The notes under the pieces are model-generated. The model saw nothing but the letters and a program-made list of their open reading frames with translations, was not told the origin of the DNA and ran no database searches. This document shows positions 1-7,969 of a stretch of DNA of 25,334 nucleotides, one piece after another. The stretch is from contig NZ_CALKTC010000044.1 of NCBI RefSeq assembly GCF_937996225.1, forward strand, positions 1 through 25,334. The letters are read 5' to 3'. A program made the translations under genes and the position numbers. The stretch is from an uncultured Campylobacter sp. (GTDB lineage: Bacteria > Campylobacterota > Campylobacteria > Campylobacterales > Campylobacteraceae). How positions within the stretch are numbered: the first letter of the stretch is position 1; every line of letters begins with the position of its first letter.

Positions 1-840
1 TCATACTTTTATTTGCTATTTGATAGTTTCAATTCCCAACGGGATGGAATTCTACAAAGTATCTATTTCATACTTTTATTTGCTATTTGATAGTTTCAAT
101 TCCCAACGGGATGGAATTCTACAAAGTATCTATTTCATACTTTTATTTGCTATTTGATAGTTTCAATTCCCAACGGGATGGAATTCTACAAAGTATCTAT
201 TTCATACTTTTATTTGCTATTTGATAGTTTCAATTCCCAACGGGATGGAATTCTACTTTAAGGATATGCTTGGTGATGGAAAGTCTATACCGTTTCAATT
301 CCCAACGGGATGGAATTCTACGAAGCATATAGCTTCAAGCTTGGGCAAAAAAGACGGTTTCAATTCCCAACGGGATGGAATTCTACTACGACGGCTGGAA
401 AGCGGTAGCAAACGCAATGAGTTTCAATTCCCAACGGGATGGAATTCTACATAAAACTTTCGGGCAAGCCTACGTAGTGCCGTTGTTTCAATTCCCAACG
501 GGATGGAATTCTACAAGATGTTTGACGCCATTACGTTAAGTGTGAGTGATTGTTTCAATTCCCAACGGGATGGAATTCTACGCATAGAGCGCATAAACTC
601 CAAGCAGTCGGTATTGGTTTCAATTCCCAACGGGATGGAATTCTACTCGACTTCGCGCAGCGCTCTGATAAAAGGCTTGAGGTTTCAATTCCCAACGGGA
701 TGGAATTCTACAGTAGTGCAAAGGCAAAAACGTTCCAAGATGCCGAGTTTCAATTCCCAACGGGATGGAATTCTACTATGCGCCGATACTATCATGGCGT
801 AAAATACCAAGTTTCAATTCCCAAGGAGATAGATTATTCG
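1..840. CRISPR. CRISPR array, right-hand part (13 repeats incl. one degenerate)
   Basis: Thirty-base repeats (plus strand begins GTTTCAATTC, centre CCAACGGGAT, ends GGAATTCTAC) start at 26, 93, 160, 227, 292, 357, 421, 485, 552, 617, 682 and 747, and all 12 are identical. Spacers are 34-37 nt. The final repeat at 811-840 keeps only the first 14 bases and has 8 changes after that, so the array ends here. Each repeat can fold through AATTCC/GGAATT (repeat bases 6-11 and 21-26). The spacers at 56-92, 123-159 and 190-226 are identical, and bases 1-25 are the tail of a fourth copy, so the array continues off the left edge. Read on the minus strand the repeat ends in ATTGAAAC, the usual 8-nt crRNA handle of type I-B/III systems; the type itself cannot be fixed because no cas gene lies in the window. 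Confidence 0.97.
811..840. repeat. Degenerate terminal CRISPR repeat
   Basis: The first 14 bases match the canonical repeat exactly, while repeat positions 15, 17, 21, 24, 26, 27, 29 and 30 differ. No further repeat follows. Degenerate repeats usually mark the leader-distal end, which would put the leader to the left, outside the window. Confidence 0.85.
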
Positions 841-901
841 CCCAATTTATATTAATAAAGTATTTTAGATTCACCTCGCCAAATTTACTCCACCAAAGCG
901 T

Positions 902-927
902 GGAATTTACCCTGCAGGATAAATTCC
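902..927. terminator. Near-perfect palindrome after clpB, possible terminator stem
   Basis: The arms GGAATTTA (902-909) and TAAATTCC (920-927) flank a central CCTGCAGG, giving a 26-bp palindrome with one mismatched pair. It starts 8 bp beyond the clpB stop codon on the clpB-distal side, between clpB and the CRISPR array. There is no clear U-tract on the minus strand, so it may be a 3'-end processing or protective hairpin rather than a classical intrinsic terminator. Confidence 0.45.
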
Positions 928-935
928 GCTGAATT

Positions 936-3545
936 TTACTTCACCCTCTTTATCTCGATCTCGCCGTCACGTGCGCCGATTTCGATTTTATCGCCCGTTT
1001 TGATCTCGTCGCTTAGGATCATATCGGCGATCTTATCCTCTACTAGATCGTAGAGCGCCCTTCGTAGCGGCCTTGCGCCGTATTCGATATCAAAGCCCGC
1101 CGAGGCGATGAGCTTTTTGGCATTTTCGCTTAGGCTTGCGTTAATGCCGCGATTTGCGAGCGTTTTTTGCAGGCTTTTAAACATAATGCCCACGATTTTT
1201 ATAAGATCGTCCTCGCTTAGGGCGTTGAAGATCACGATGTCGTCTAGACGGTTGATAAATTCGGGCTTGAAATAATTCTTCAGCTCGCTCTTTACCGCCT
1301 CCTCTCGCTCGGCAAGTGCTACCTCGCGCGGCTTGTCCGTATTTTTGGCGTCAAGCTCCATAATCTTAGCCGAGCCGATATTGCTCGTTAGAATGATGAT
1401 CGTGTTTTTGAAATCGACCGTAACGCCCTTGTTGTCGGTCGCGCGCCCGTCGTCTAAAATTCCAAGCAGGATGTTAAAAACGTCCTTGTGCGCCTTTTCG
1501 ATCTCGTCAAAAAGCAGCACGGAGTAGGGCTTTCTGCGCACAGCTTCGGTAAGCTGTCCGCCTTCGTCGTAGCCCACGTATCCGGGAGGCGCGCCGAGCA
1601 AGCGCGAGACGCTGTGTTTTTCCATATACTCGCTCATATCAAAGCGGATCATCGCCCGCTCATCGTCGAATAAAAACCTCGCTAAACTCTTCGCGCTCTC
1701 GGTCTTGCCGACGCCGGTAGGGCCTAAAAACAAAAAGCTTCCGATCGGGCGGTTTTCGTTCACGAGGCCGGCTTTGTTGCGCTTGACGGCGCGAGCGATG
1801 GCGTGCAGCGCCTCGTCCTGCCCCACGACGCTTTCTTTTAAGTGCTCCTCGATATGAAGGAATTTCTCCTTTTCGGAGGAGAGCATTTTGCTTACCGAGA
1901 TGCCCGTCCATTTGCTTAAAATTTCAGCCACGCTCTCCTCGTCCACGCGGTTTCGCAAAAGCACGCCGTTTTCTTTCATCGCATCCCACTTCGCCTCAAG
2001 CTCCTTGACCTTTGCCTGCGCGGCGGGGATCTTGCCGTATTCGATCTCGGCGGCCTTGCTAAGATCGCCGTTGCGTCTTGCTAGGCTCGCTTCGTTTTTG
2101 AGGCTGTCGATCGCCTTTTTCTCCTCGCTGATGCCGCCGAATACGGACTTTTCATTTTCAAATTTAGCCTGAAGCGCATTTTTCTGCTCGGTTAAATTTT
2201 CGATCTCTTTATCGATCTGCGCGAGCCTCTCGTCGTTTTTGCCGTCATCCTCCATCTTAAGGGCTTCCTTTTCGACCTGAAGCGTAAGGATGTCGCGCTT
2301 AGCCTTGGCAAGCTCGTTTGGCTCGCTTTCGATCTGCATTTTAAGCTCCGCCGCCGCTTCGTCAATGAGATCGATCGCCTTATCGGGCAAAAACCTATCG
2401 CTGATGTAGCGGTCGCTTAGCCTTGCGGCGGCGACTAGCGCGCTATCGGTGATGGTGACGTTGTGATGCACCTCCAGCCGCTCCTTTATGCCGCGCAGGA
2501 TCGCCGTGGCCTCGCTCACGCTAGGTTCCGCGACCGTTACGGGCTGGAAGCGGCGCTGAAGCGCGGCGTCTTTTTCAAAATACTTTCGGTACTCTTTCAG
2601 CGTCGTAGCGCCGATAGCGTGCAGTTCGCCGCGCGCAAGAGCGGGCTTTAGGATGTTTGCGGCATCCATAGAGCCTTCGCTTGCGCCCGCGCCTACGATG
2701 GTGTGAATTTCATCGATGAAAAGCACGACGTTTGCGGCTTTTACGACCTCGTTTATGACGGCTTTGAGCCTATCTTCAAACTCGCCGCGGTACTTCGCGC
2801 CCGCGATCAGCGCACTCATATCAAGCGCGATGACACGTTTGTTTTGCAGACTAAGCGGAACCTCTTTTTTTGCGATCAGCTGCGCAAGACCCTCGACGAC
2901 TGCGGTTTTTCCCACGCCCGGCTCGCCCAGTAGGATAGGGTTGTTTTTCGTCTTGCGGATTAAAATTTGCATCATTCGCGAGATTACCTCGTCGCGACCG
3001 ATGACCGGATCGAGCTCGCCCGCGATCGCCTTGGCGGTGAGATCGACGCCGAATTTACTAAGCGCCTCAAGCGTCTCGTCGGCGGTTTGCGAATCGATGC
3101 TTTTGCCGCCGCGAAGCGCCTCTAGCTCTTTTTTGATCTCGCTAAGATCCGCAAATTTAGACAGAATTTTCTTTAGCGGATCGGCGTTTAAATTTGCGAT
3201 CAGCCAAGTGTCTACGGCAATAAATTTATCGCCTGAGCTCGTCATCAACCCCTTTGCGAGCTCTAGCGAGTTCATCAGCTCGCGCGAGATTCGCACGTTT
3301 TCCTTCGTGACGTTTGAGCTCGTAGGCAAATTTGAAATTTCGCTTTTGATCTCGAGCTCGACTGCGGTCTTTTCGATGCTAAATTTATTAAAAATTTGAT
3401 TTAGCACCGAGCCGCTGTCGGCTACCAAAGCCCAGAGCATGTGCAATACGCCCACTTCGCTATTTTTGGAATGGATCGCCAAAGAAACGCTGCTTTCAAG
3501 CAAAGAGCGCATTTTATCGGTTAAAATTTCAATAGTTTCGTTCAT
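936..3545 (-). CDS. clpB: ClpB disaggregase, Hsp100 AAA+ ATPase
   Basis: This is the cytosolic chaperone that, with DnaK, extracts and refolds aggregated proteins after heat stress. The 869 residues fit ClpB (about 860). Visible in order: N-terminal Clp repeat domain (about 1-145), first AAA module with Walker A GEPGVGKT (207-214) and Walker B VVLFIDE (273-279), the coiled-coil middle domain rich in K and E (about 400-525) that separates ClpB from ClpA/ClpC, then a second AAA module with Walker A GPTGVGKT (608-615) and Walker B VLLFDE (676-681), and the pore-loop region GAPPGYVGYDEGG. The ATG at 3545 follows AGGAG at good spacing. A consensus promoter and an HspR-like operator lie just upstream. 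It is divergent from the ctp protease gene, the order remembered for C. jejuni Cj0509c. Confidence 0.98.
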   Translation of the reverse strand: MNETIEILTDKMRSLLESSVSLAIHSKNSEVGVLHMLWALVADSGSVLNQIFNKFSIEKTAVELEIKSEISNLPTSSNVTKENVRISRELMNSLELAKGLMTSSGDKFIAVDTWLIANLNADPLKKILSKFADLSEIKKELEALRGGKSIDSQTADETLEALSKFGVDLTAKAIAGELDPVIGRDEVISRMMQILIRKTKNNPILLGEPGVGKTAVVEGLAQLIAKKEVPLSLQNKRVIALDMSALIAGAKYRGEFEDRLKAVINEVVKAANVVLFIDEIHTIVGAGASEGSMDAANILKPALARGELHAIGATTLKEYRKYFEKDAALQRRFQPVTVAEPSVSEATAILRGIKERLEVHHNVTITDSALVAAARLSDRYISDRFLPDKAIDLIDEAAAELKMQIESEPNELAKAKRDILTLQVEKEALKMEDDGKNDERLAQIDKEIENLTEQKNALQAKFENEKSVFGGISEEKKAIDSLKNEASLARRNGDLSKAAEIEYGKIPAAQAKVKELEAKWDAMKENGVLLRNRVDEESVAEILSKWTGISVSKMLSSEKEKFLHIEEHLKESVVGQDEALHAIARAVKRNKAGLVNENRPIGSFLFLGPTGVGKTESAKSLARFLFDDERAMIRFDMSEYMEKHSVSRLLGAPPGYVGYDEGGQLTEAVRRKPYSVLLFDEIEKAHKDVFNILLGILDDGRATDNKGVTVDFKNTIIILTSNIGSAKIMELDAKNTDKPREVALAEREEAVKSELKNYFKPEFINRLDDIVIFNALSEDDLIKIVGIMFKSLQKTLANRGINASLSENAKKLIASAGFDIEYGARPLRRALYDLVEDKIADMILSDEIKTGDKIEIGARDGEIEIKRVK

Positions 3546-3575
3546 AAATTTTCTCCTAAAGTTGAAGTTGATCGC

Positions 3576-3604
3576 ATTATATAACTTTAGTGTCTTTATG
3601 TCAA
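3576..3604 (-). promoter_or_regulatory. Consensus sigma-70 promoter of clpB
   Basis: Read on the minus strand, TTGACA (3599-3604) and TATAAT (3576-3581) are separated by exactly 17 bp, a full match to both hexamers. Transcription would start near 3569, about 24 bp before the clpB start codon. A perfect -35 box is unusual in Campylobacter, where promoters mostly lack one. Confidence 0.85.
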
Positions 3605-3605
3605 G
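3585..3605 (-). promoter_or_regulatory. HAIR-like inverted repeat, probable HspR operator
   Basis: The minus strand reads CTTGACA, 7 bases, ACTAAAG. The HAIR element bound by HspR is CTTGAGT-N7-ACTCAAG, so 11 of 14 arm bases match with the correct 7-base spacer. It covers the -35 box and spacer of the clpB promoter, where a repressor would block RNA polymerase. HspR control of clpB is known in C. jejuni; binding here is inferred. Confidence 0.6.
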
Positions 3606-3697
3606 GTTTTTTAGTGAGATTTTAAAATTTTCGGCTTAAATTTATCCGTAAACGCGCAAATTTCGTATAAAATTTACCTTATTTTTAGCCAATTTTC

Positions 3698-3703
3698 TAT
3701 AAA
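3698..3703 (+). promoter_or_regulatory. Candidate -10 box for the ctp-purine-plsC operon
   Basis: TATAAA lies 32 bp before the TTG start of the protease gene, preceded by T-rich stretches (ATTTTT, AATTTTCT) of the kind that replace a -35 box in Campylobacter. There is no other plus-strand promoter before the packed gene run, so it may serve the whole run. Confidence 0.4.
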
Positions 3704-3734
3704 ATTCGCTACATTTTATTTTCAAGGATATGCT

Positions 3735-5051
3735 TTGCGACAAAAACACCTCTTCTTCGGCTTGGGATTCATATTTTCTCTATTTTTAGGCGTTAGTTTT
3801 TTTACCGGAAATTTACAAGCCAGAGAGGTCAATGCGACTAAAAAACCAGACAGCGAAAAAACGCGTCTGGAGGCGCTAGCCAAGCTTACCAAGACGCTTG
3901 CGATCGTCGAAAACAATTATGTCGATGAGATGACCTTCTCGGAGCTCGTGGATAAGACGATCTCGGGGCTTATGAATAACCTCGACGCGCACTCAAGCTA
4001 TATGGACGAAAAGGCGTTTAACGACACGAAAGTCCAGACCGAGGGCGAGTTCGGCGGGCTTGGAATTCAGGTGGGTATGAAAGACGGCGCTCTGACCGTC
4101 ATCTCGCCTATCGAGGGGACTCCTGCCGATAAGAAAGGCATTCAGGCTAACGACGTGATATTGCGTATCGACGGCAATGCGACTTTCGGCATCACGATCG
4201 ACGATGCGGTCTCAAAAATGCGCGGCAAGCCGAAAACTAAAATCACTCTAACGATCGTGCGTAAGGGAGTTAGCAAGCCTTTCGACGTCGAGATTATCCG
4301 CGACATAATCAAAGTAGAATCGGTCTATGCTAAGATGATCGAGGAAGATAAAATTTTATATCTGCGCGTTACGAATTTCGATCAGCACGTGGTAGCGGAT
4401 GCGAGCAAATTTATAAAAGAGCACAGAGACGCCAAAGGCATTATTTTGGATCTGCGAAACAATCCGGGCGGGCTTTTGGATCAGGCGATCGGGCTTGTAA
4501 ATTTATTCGTAAGCAAAGGTCTTATTGTCTCTCAAAAAGGACGTGCAAAAAACGAAACCGAAGCGCATAACGCCGATCCTAAAAAGAAGATCACCGATTT
4601 ACCGCTTGTGGTTTTGGTTAATGGCGGCAGCGCGAGCGCGAGCGAGATTGTAAGCGGCTCGCTTCAGGATCTAAAGCGCGCCGTGTTGGTTGGTGAAAAA
4701 ACTTTTGGCAAGGGAAGCGTGCAGGTGATCCTCCCGATCGAGGATAAAGAAGCTCTGCGACTAACCATCGCGCGTTACTATCTCTCAAGCGGTCGCACCA
4801 TCCAAGCTGTGGGCGTGACGCCTGATCTCATAGTGGCGCCGGGCAAGGTGCCGAGCCGCGACGAGGATGAATTCTCGCTAAAAGAGGCCGATCTTAAAAA
4901 GCACCTGCAAGGCGAGCTAGCCAAGGTTGAGACCAAGAAAAAAGATGCTCAGAAAAAGGATGAGAAAAATTTCATCACAGCAGAGCAGATTAATAACGAT
5001 ATCCAGTTAAAAACCGCAATAGACGCGATAAAAATTCTAAACATCAAGTAA
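3735..5051 (+). CDS. ctpA: Carboxy-terminal processing protease, S41 family (CtpA-like)
   Basis: A periplasmic serine protease that trims or degrades proteins from their C-termini. An N-terminal signal peptide or anchor (hydrophobic residues 6-24, LQA before residue 30) is followed by an S41 N-terminal helix region, a PDZ domain (about 105-175, starting GEFGGLGIQV) and the protease core. The catalytic dyad is Ser301 in GGSASASE and Lys326 in GEKTFGKGSVQ, with the family's 25-residue spacing, plus Gln330. The C-terminus is Lys-rich (about 405-425). The start is TTG at 3735, six bases after AAGGA; the ATG at 3730 is out of frame. It heads the run into purC and matches C. jejuni Cj0511 by position. 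Confidence 0.95.
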   Translation: MRQKHLFFGLGFIFSLFLGVSFFTGNLQAREVNATKKPDSEKTRLEALAKLTKTLAIVENNYVDEMTFSELVDKTISGLMNNLDAHSSYMDEKAFNDTKVQTEGEFGGLGIQVGMKDGALTVISPIEGTPADKKGIQANDVILRIDGNATFGITIDDAVSKMRGKPKTKITLTIVRKGVSKPFDVEIIRDIIKVESVYAKMIEEDKILYLRVTNFDQHVVADASKFIKEHRDAKGIILDLRNNPGGLLDQAIGLVNLFVSKGLIVSQKGRAKNETEAHNADPKKKITDLPLVVLVNGGSASASEIVSGSLQDLKRAVLVGEKTFGKGSVQVILPIEDKEALRLTIARYYLSSGRTIQAVGVTPDLIVAPGKVPSRDEDEFSLKEADLKKHLQGELAKVETKKKDAQKKDEKNFITAEQINNDIQLKTAIDAIKILNIK

Positions 5052-5061
5052 GGAGAGTGTG

Positions 5062-5781
5062 ATGCAAGCTACCAAAAAAGAGCTCATCTACGAAGGCAAG
5101 GGCAAAAAGATGTGGTCGGTTAACGAAAGTGACGACCTTTTAATCTCGGAATTTAAAGATTCGCTGACGGCGTTTAACGGCGTCAAAAAAGCCGAAGAGA
5201 GCGGCAAAGGCGCGCTGAATTGTAAAATTTCGACGCTGATTTTTGATCTGCTTAAAAAGCACGGCATCGCCACCGCGCTTGTTGAGACGATCAGTCCGAC
5301 CGAGCAGCTCGTAAAAAAATGCAAGATTTTCCCTCTTGAGATCATCGCTCGCAATATCGCCACCGGCTCGCTTACAAAGCGCCTAGGCATCAAAGAGGGC
5401 ACGAAGCTTCCGTTTACGCTGGTGGAGTTTTGCTATAAAGACGACGAGCTGGGCGATCCGATACTAAATGATGAGCATTGCTTGCTGCTTGGCGCCGTAA
5501 AGAGCCAAAGCGAGCTTGACGAGCTCAAAAAGATCGCGCGCAAGATCAATGAAATTTTGATTAAATTTTTCGACGAGCGAAATTTAAAGCTCGTTGATTT
5601 CAAAATTGAGCTTGGCAGGGATAAGGACGGAAATATCCTGCTTGCAGATGAGATCAGCCCCGATAGCTGCCGCTTTTGGGACAAACAGACCGACAAAAAG
5701 CTCGATAAGGACGTATTCAGGCAGGATCTTGGTAGCGTAAAAGTGGCCTACGAAGAGGTCTTGCGTAGAATTTTAGGATAA
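5062..5781 (+). CDS. purC: Phosphoribosylaminoimidazole-succinocarboxamide synthase (SAICAR synthetase)
   Basis: It joins aspartate to CAIR with ATP in de novo purine synthesis, in the cytosol. At 239 residues it has the bacterial length. Family motifs are plain: YEGKGKKMW at the N-terminus (glycine-rich ATP loop), FKDSLTAFNG, the substrate-binding stretch IIARNIATGSL, DPILNDEHCLL, and the ATP/Mg region LVDFKIELGRD followed by DEISPDSCRFWD. A GTG at 5059 is also in frame, but the ATG at 5062 sits six bases after AGGAG (5051-5055), so the ATG is preferred. It begins 10 bp after the protease stop and ends 3 bp before purS. Confidence 0.97.
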   Translation: MQATKKELIYEGKGKKMWSVNESDDLLISEFKDSLTAFNGVKKAEESGKGALNCKISTLIFDLLKKHGIATALVETISPTEQLVKKCKIFPLEIIARNIATGSLTKRLGIKEGTKLPFTLVEFCYKDDELGDPILNDEHCLLLGAVKSQSELDELKKIARKINEILIKFFDERNLKLVDFKIELGRDKDGNILLADEISPDSCRFWDKQTDKKLDKDVFRQDLGSVKVAYEEVLRRILG

Positions 5782-5784
5782 GCG

Positions 5785-6021
5785 ATGAAGGTGATCGTAA
5801 ACGTAAGGCTTAAGCAGGGCGTGCTCGATCCGCAGGGCAAGGCGGTTTTGCACGCCCTTGCTGCGCTTGGATTTAGCAGCGTACGAGATGTGCGCGTAGC
5901 CAAACAGATCGTCCTTGAGCTAGATGGCGAGGATAGGGATAAAATTTACGCCGACGTCGCTAGAATGTGCGATGAAATTTTGGCAAACACCGTCATCGAA
6001 GACTACGAGATCGTGATATGA
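5785..6021 (+). CDS. purS: FGAM synthase subunit PurS
   Basis: This is the small subunit of formylglycinamidine ribonucleotide synthase, bridging PurQ and the small-type PurL and helping ammonia transfer. Its 78 residues fit the PurS fold: it opens VIVNVRLKQGVLDPQGKAV, the family signature, and ends with the conserved acidic strand IEDYEIVI. It lies 3 bp after purC and its last 4 bases overlap the purQ start (ATGA), which suggests translational coupling and equimolar synthesis. purL is not in the window and must lie elsewhere. Confidence 0.95.
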   Translation: MKVIVNVRLKQGVLDPQGKAVLHALAALGFSSVRDVRVAKQIVLELDGEDRDKIYADVARMCDEILANTVIEDYEIVI

Positions 6022-6683
6022 AGATAGCGATCGTAAATTTCCCAGGCACCAACTGCGAGCGCGACACCAAATACGCCTTTGATAAGCTTGGTTGCGAAAC
6101 GCAGATAATCTGGCATAAAGAAACCGACATAAACGCCGATCTGATCGTGCTTCCCGGCGGCTTTAGCCACGGAGATTATCTGCGAACCGCGGCGATTGCT
6201 AAATTTAGTCCGGTGATGAAGGCGGTTCTTGCTCATGCTGCGCGCGGCGGCTATATCCTAGGCATCTGTAATGGCTTTCAGATGCTTTTGGAGCTAGGCT
6301 TGCTCGCAGGCGCGATGAATAAAAATATAAATTTAAGCTTTATCTCAAAATTTCACAATTTGCGCGTCGTTTCAAACGACAATAAATTCCTGCGCTGTTG
6401 CGATAAGGGCGAAATTTTAAATATCCCGATTGCGCATGGCGAGGGCAACTACTATGCGCCTGCAGATACGCTAAAGTCGCTATACGACGAGGATTGCGTG
6501 CTGTTAAAATATTGCGACGCAAACGGCGCGGATCTAAATCCGAACGGCTCAGTGGACGCAATTGCTGGGATTTGCGATAAAAATAAAAAGATTTTCGGCC
6601 TGATGCCGCATCCTGAGCGCGCGATAGAGCCTATTTTAGGCGGCAAGGACGGAGAGAAAATGCTAAAAGGCTTAATTTGCTAA
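6018..6683 (+). CDS. purQ: FGAM synthase glutaminase subunit PurQ
   Basis: This class I glutamine amidotransferase supplies ammonia to PurL through the PurSQL complex. The 221 residues contain VNFPGTNCERD near the N-terminus, VLPGGFSHGDYLR, the nucleophile Cys84 in LGICNGFQML, and the His198/Glu200 pair in GLMPHPERA that complete the catalytic triad, so it looks active. It overlaps purS by 4 bp and the next gene by 7 bp. Confidence 0.97.
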   Translation: MKIAIVNFPGTNCERDTKYAFDKLGCETQIIWHKETDINADLIVLPGGFSHGDYLRTAAIAKFSPVMKAVLAHAARGGYILGICNGFQMLLELGLLAGAMNKNINLSFISKFHNLRVVSNDNKFLRCCDKGEILNIPIAHGEGNYYAPADTLKSLYDEDCVLLKYCDANGADLNPNGSVDAIAGICDKNKKIFGLMPHPERAIEPILGGKDGEKMLKGLIC

Positions 6684-7969
6684 AAAAAATTCTTACTATT
6701 TTAGGTGTCTGTACGCTTGCGTTTGCTGCGCCGGAGATTGAGATCGATTCGCTTGATGATCTAAGTAAATACGCGCCGAAAAAAGCTGAGGATAAGCCCG
6801 ACGAGCCGCAGACGCGCGATAATTCTAAGGTAATGCTGAAATACAATAAAAAAGAGGTTATGTCGATGGATAATTTAAGCATCGACGATCTTAAGGCTTT
6901 GGCGCCTACTAACGAAGTCGATCTTGATGTATCCGACGATAAGGTCTATCAGGACATTAAGCCTAAGGAGCTTACGCTAAAAGCCAGCGGGATGCCTAGG
7001 AAGGTGTATTGCAATCAAATTTTTAAGATCGATTTCGCCGTATATTTGGGGCAGAAAATCACCGTTAAGCCAAAGCTAGAGATCAGCCGCACCAATGGTA
7101 TGAAGTGGCTTAATGCCGATAATCTTACGTGGATCGAGGGCGACGAGATGTTTGAGACGACGCTGTGGTTTGCGGCAAGCGATAAGAGCGATAAGATAAA
7201 TGAGCTCGTTTTGACGCTGCAGCGCAATGGAGAATTCTTTGAAAAAAGCTCTATTAAGCCTGATAATCCGGAATTTATGAAGCTTGACACGAAGCCTAAT
7301 TTTTCGCATATCGTAGCTGACGAGCTGAAACTTAAAAACTACAAAACTACTAAATTTGACGACGCTTCAAATTTACTCACGCTTGATCTTGGTATCCGAA
7401 ACGGCGCAATCAGCGCTTTTAGCATCGATAATCCAGCCATCATAAAACAGGGTGTGGACTCCGTACGCGGCACATACGCAAGTCAGAGTGGATATTATTT
7501 CGCCGTCGTGGATAAAAATATCACAAATTTAGACTTCAGCTATTTTAATCTTAATACTAAAAAATTTGAAAATTTCGGTCTTGAGCTTAATCCGCGCGCC
7601 GAGGATCTTAGCACGCAGATCGGTCTAAATCCGAAAGAGAGCAAGTTCGAAGCCTACAAGCAGATCGCGATCTACACGCTAGCTGCCGTGCTTTTGGTGA
7701 TGTTTCTGCTTAGCAAAAATATCACGCCGCTTATCTTTGCTGTGCTAATTTTGGCGGTAAATTTCTATGCTCAAAGGCCTTACGGCACGGGCAGCATCGC
7801 GCAAAATTCCCCGGTTAGAATTTTGCCTATGCAAAGCTCCACCGTGTTTTACGTGACTAAAAATCCTGAGAAGGTCGAAATTTTGGGTACGAATAAGGAA
7901 TTTTATAAAATCATGCTGGGCGGCAACAAGATCGGCTGGGTTAAAAAAGATGAACTTAGCAAGGATTAG
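6677..7969 (+). CDS. SH3-domain membrane/periplasmic protein, Cj0515-like
   Basis: A conserved Campylobacter protein of unknown function, positional counterpart of C. jejuni Cj0515. The 430 residues show a signal peptide (1-18, ending AFA), an acidic low-complexity stretch (20-100), an extended beta-rich region (about 100-310), two close hydrophobic segments (about 327-345 and 350-365), and a C-terminal bacterial SH3-like domain (about 378-428, including GGNKIGWVKKDEL). The SH3 part would lie on the same side as the beta region if both segments cross the membrane; it may contact peptidoglycan, which is an inference. The start is TTG at 6677, six bases after AAAAGG, inside the end of purQ. Its 3' end overlaps plsC by 20 bp. 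Confidence 0.8.
   Translation: MLKKILTILGVCTLAFAAPEIEIDSLDDLSKYAPKKAEDKPDEPQTRDNSKVMLKYNKKEVMSMDNLSIDDLKALAPTNEVDLDVSDDKVYQDIKPKELTLKASGMPRKVYCNQIFKIDFAVYLGQKITVKPKLEISRTNGMKWLNADNLTWIEGDEMFETTLWFAASDKSDKINELVLTLQRNGEFFEKSSIKPDNPEFMKLDTKPNFSHIVADELKLKNYKTTKFDDASNLLTLDLGIRNGAISAFSIDNPAIIKQGVDSVRGTYASQSGYYFAVVDKNITNLDFSYFNLNTKKFENFGLELNPRAEDLSTQIGLNPKESKFEAYKQIAIYTLAAVLLVMFLLSKNITPLIFAVLILAVNFYAQRPYGTGSIAQNSPVRILPMQSSTVFYVTKNPEKVEILGTNKEFYKIMLGGNKIGWVKKDELSKD

Noticed and set aside
221..855. Three open frames of 77-101 codons in the CRISPR region
   Set aside because: They read through repeats (recurring FNSQRDGIL, FQFPTGWNST, VSIPNGMEFY are the translated repeat) and have no ribosome sites.
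1333..3399. Several plus-strand frames of 60-227 codons opposite clpB
   Set aside because: Ser/Leu-rich antisense shadows of a well-supported gene; no ribosome sites or family motifs.
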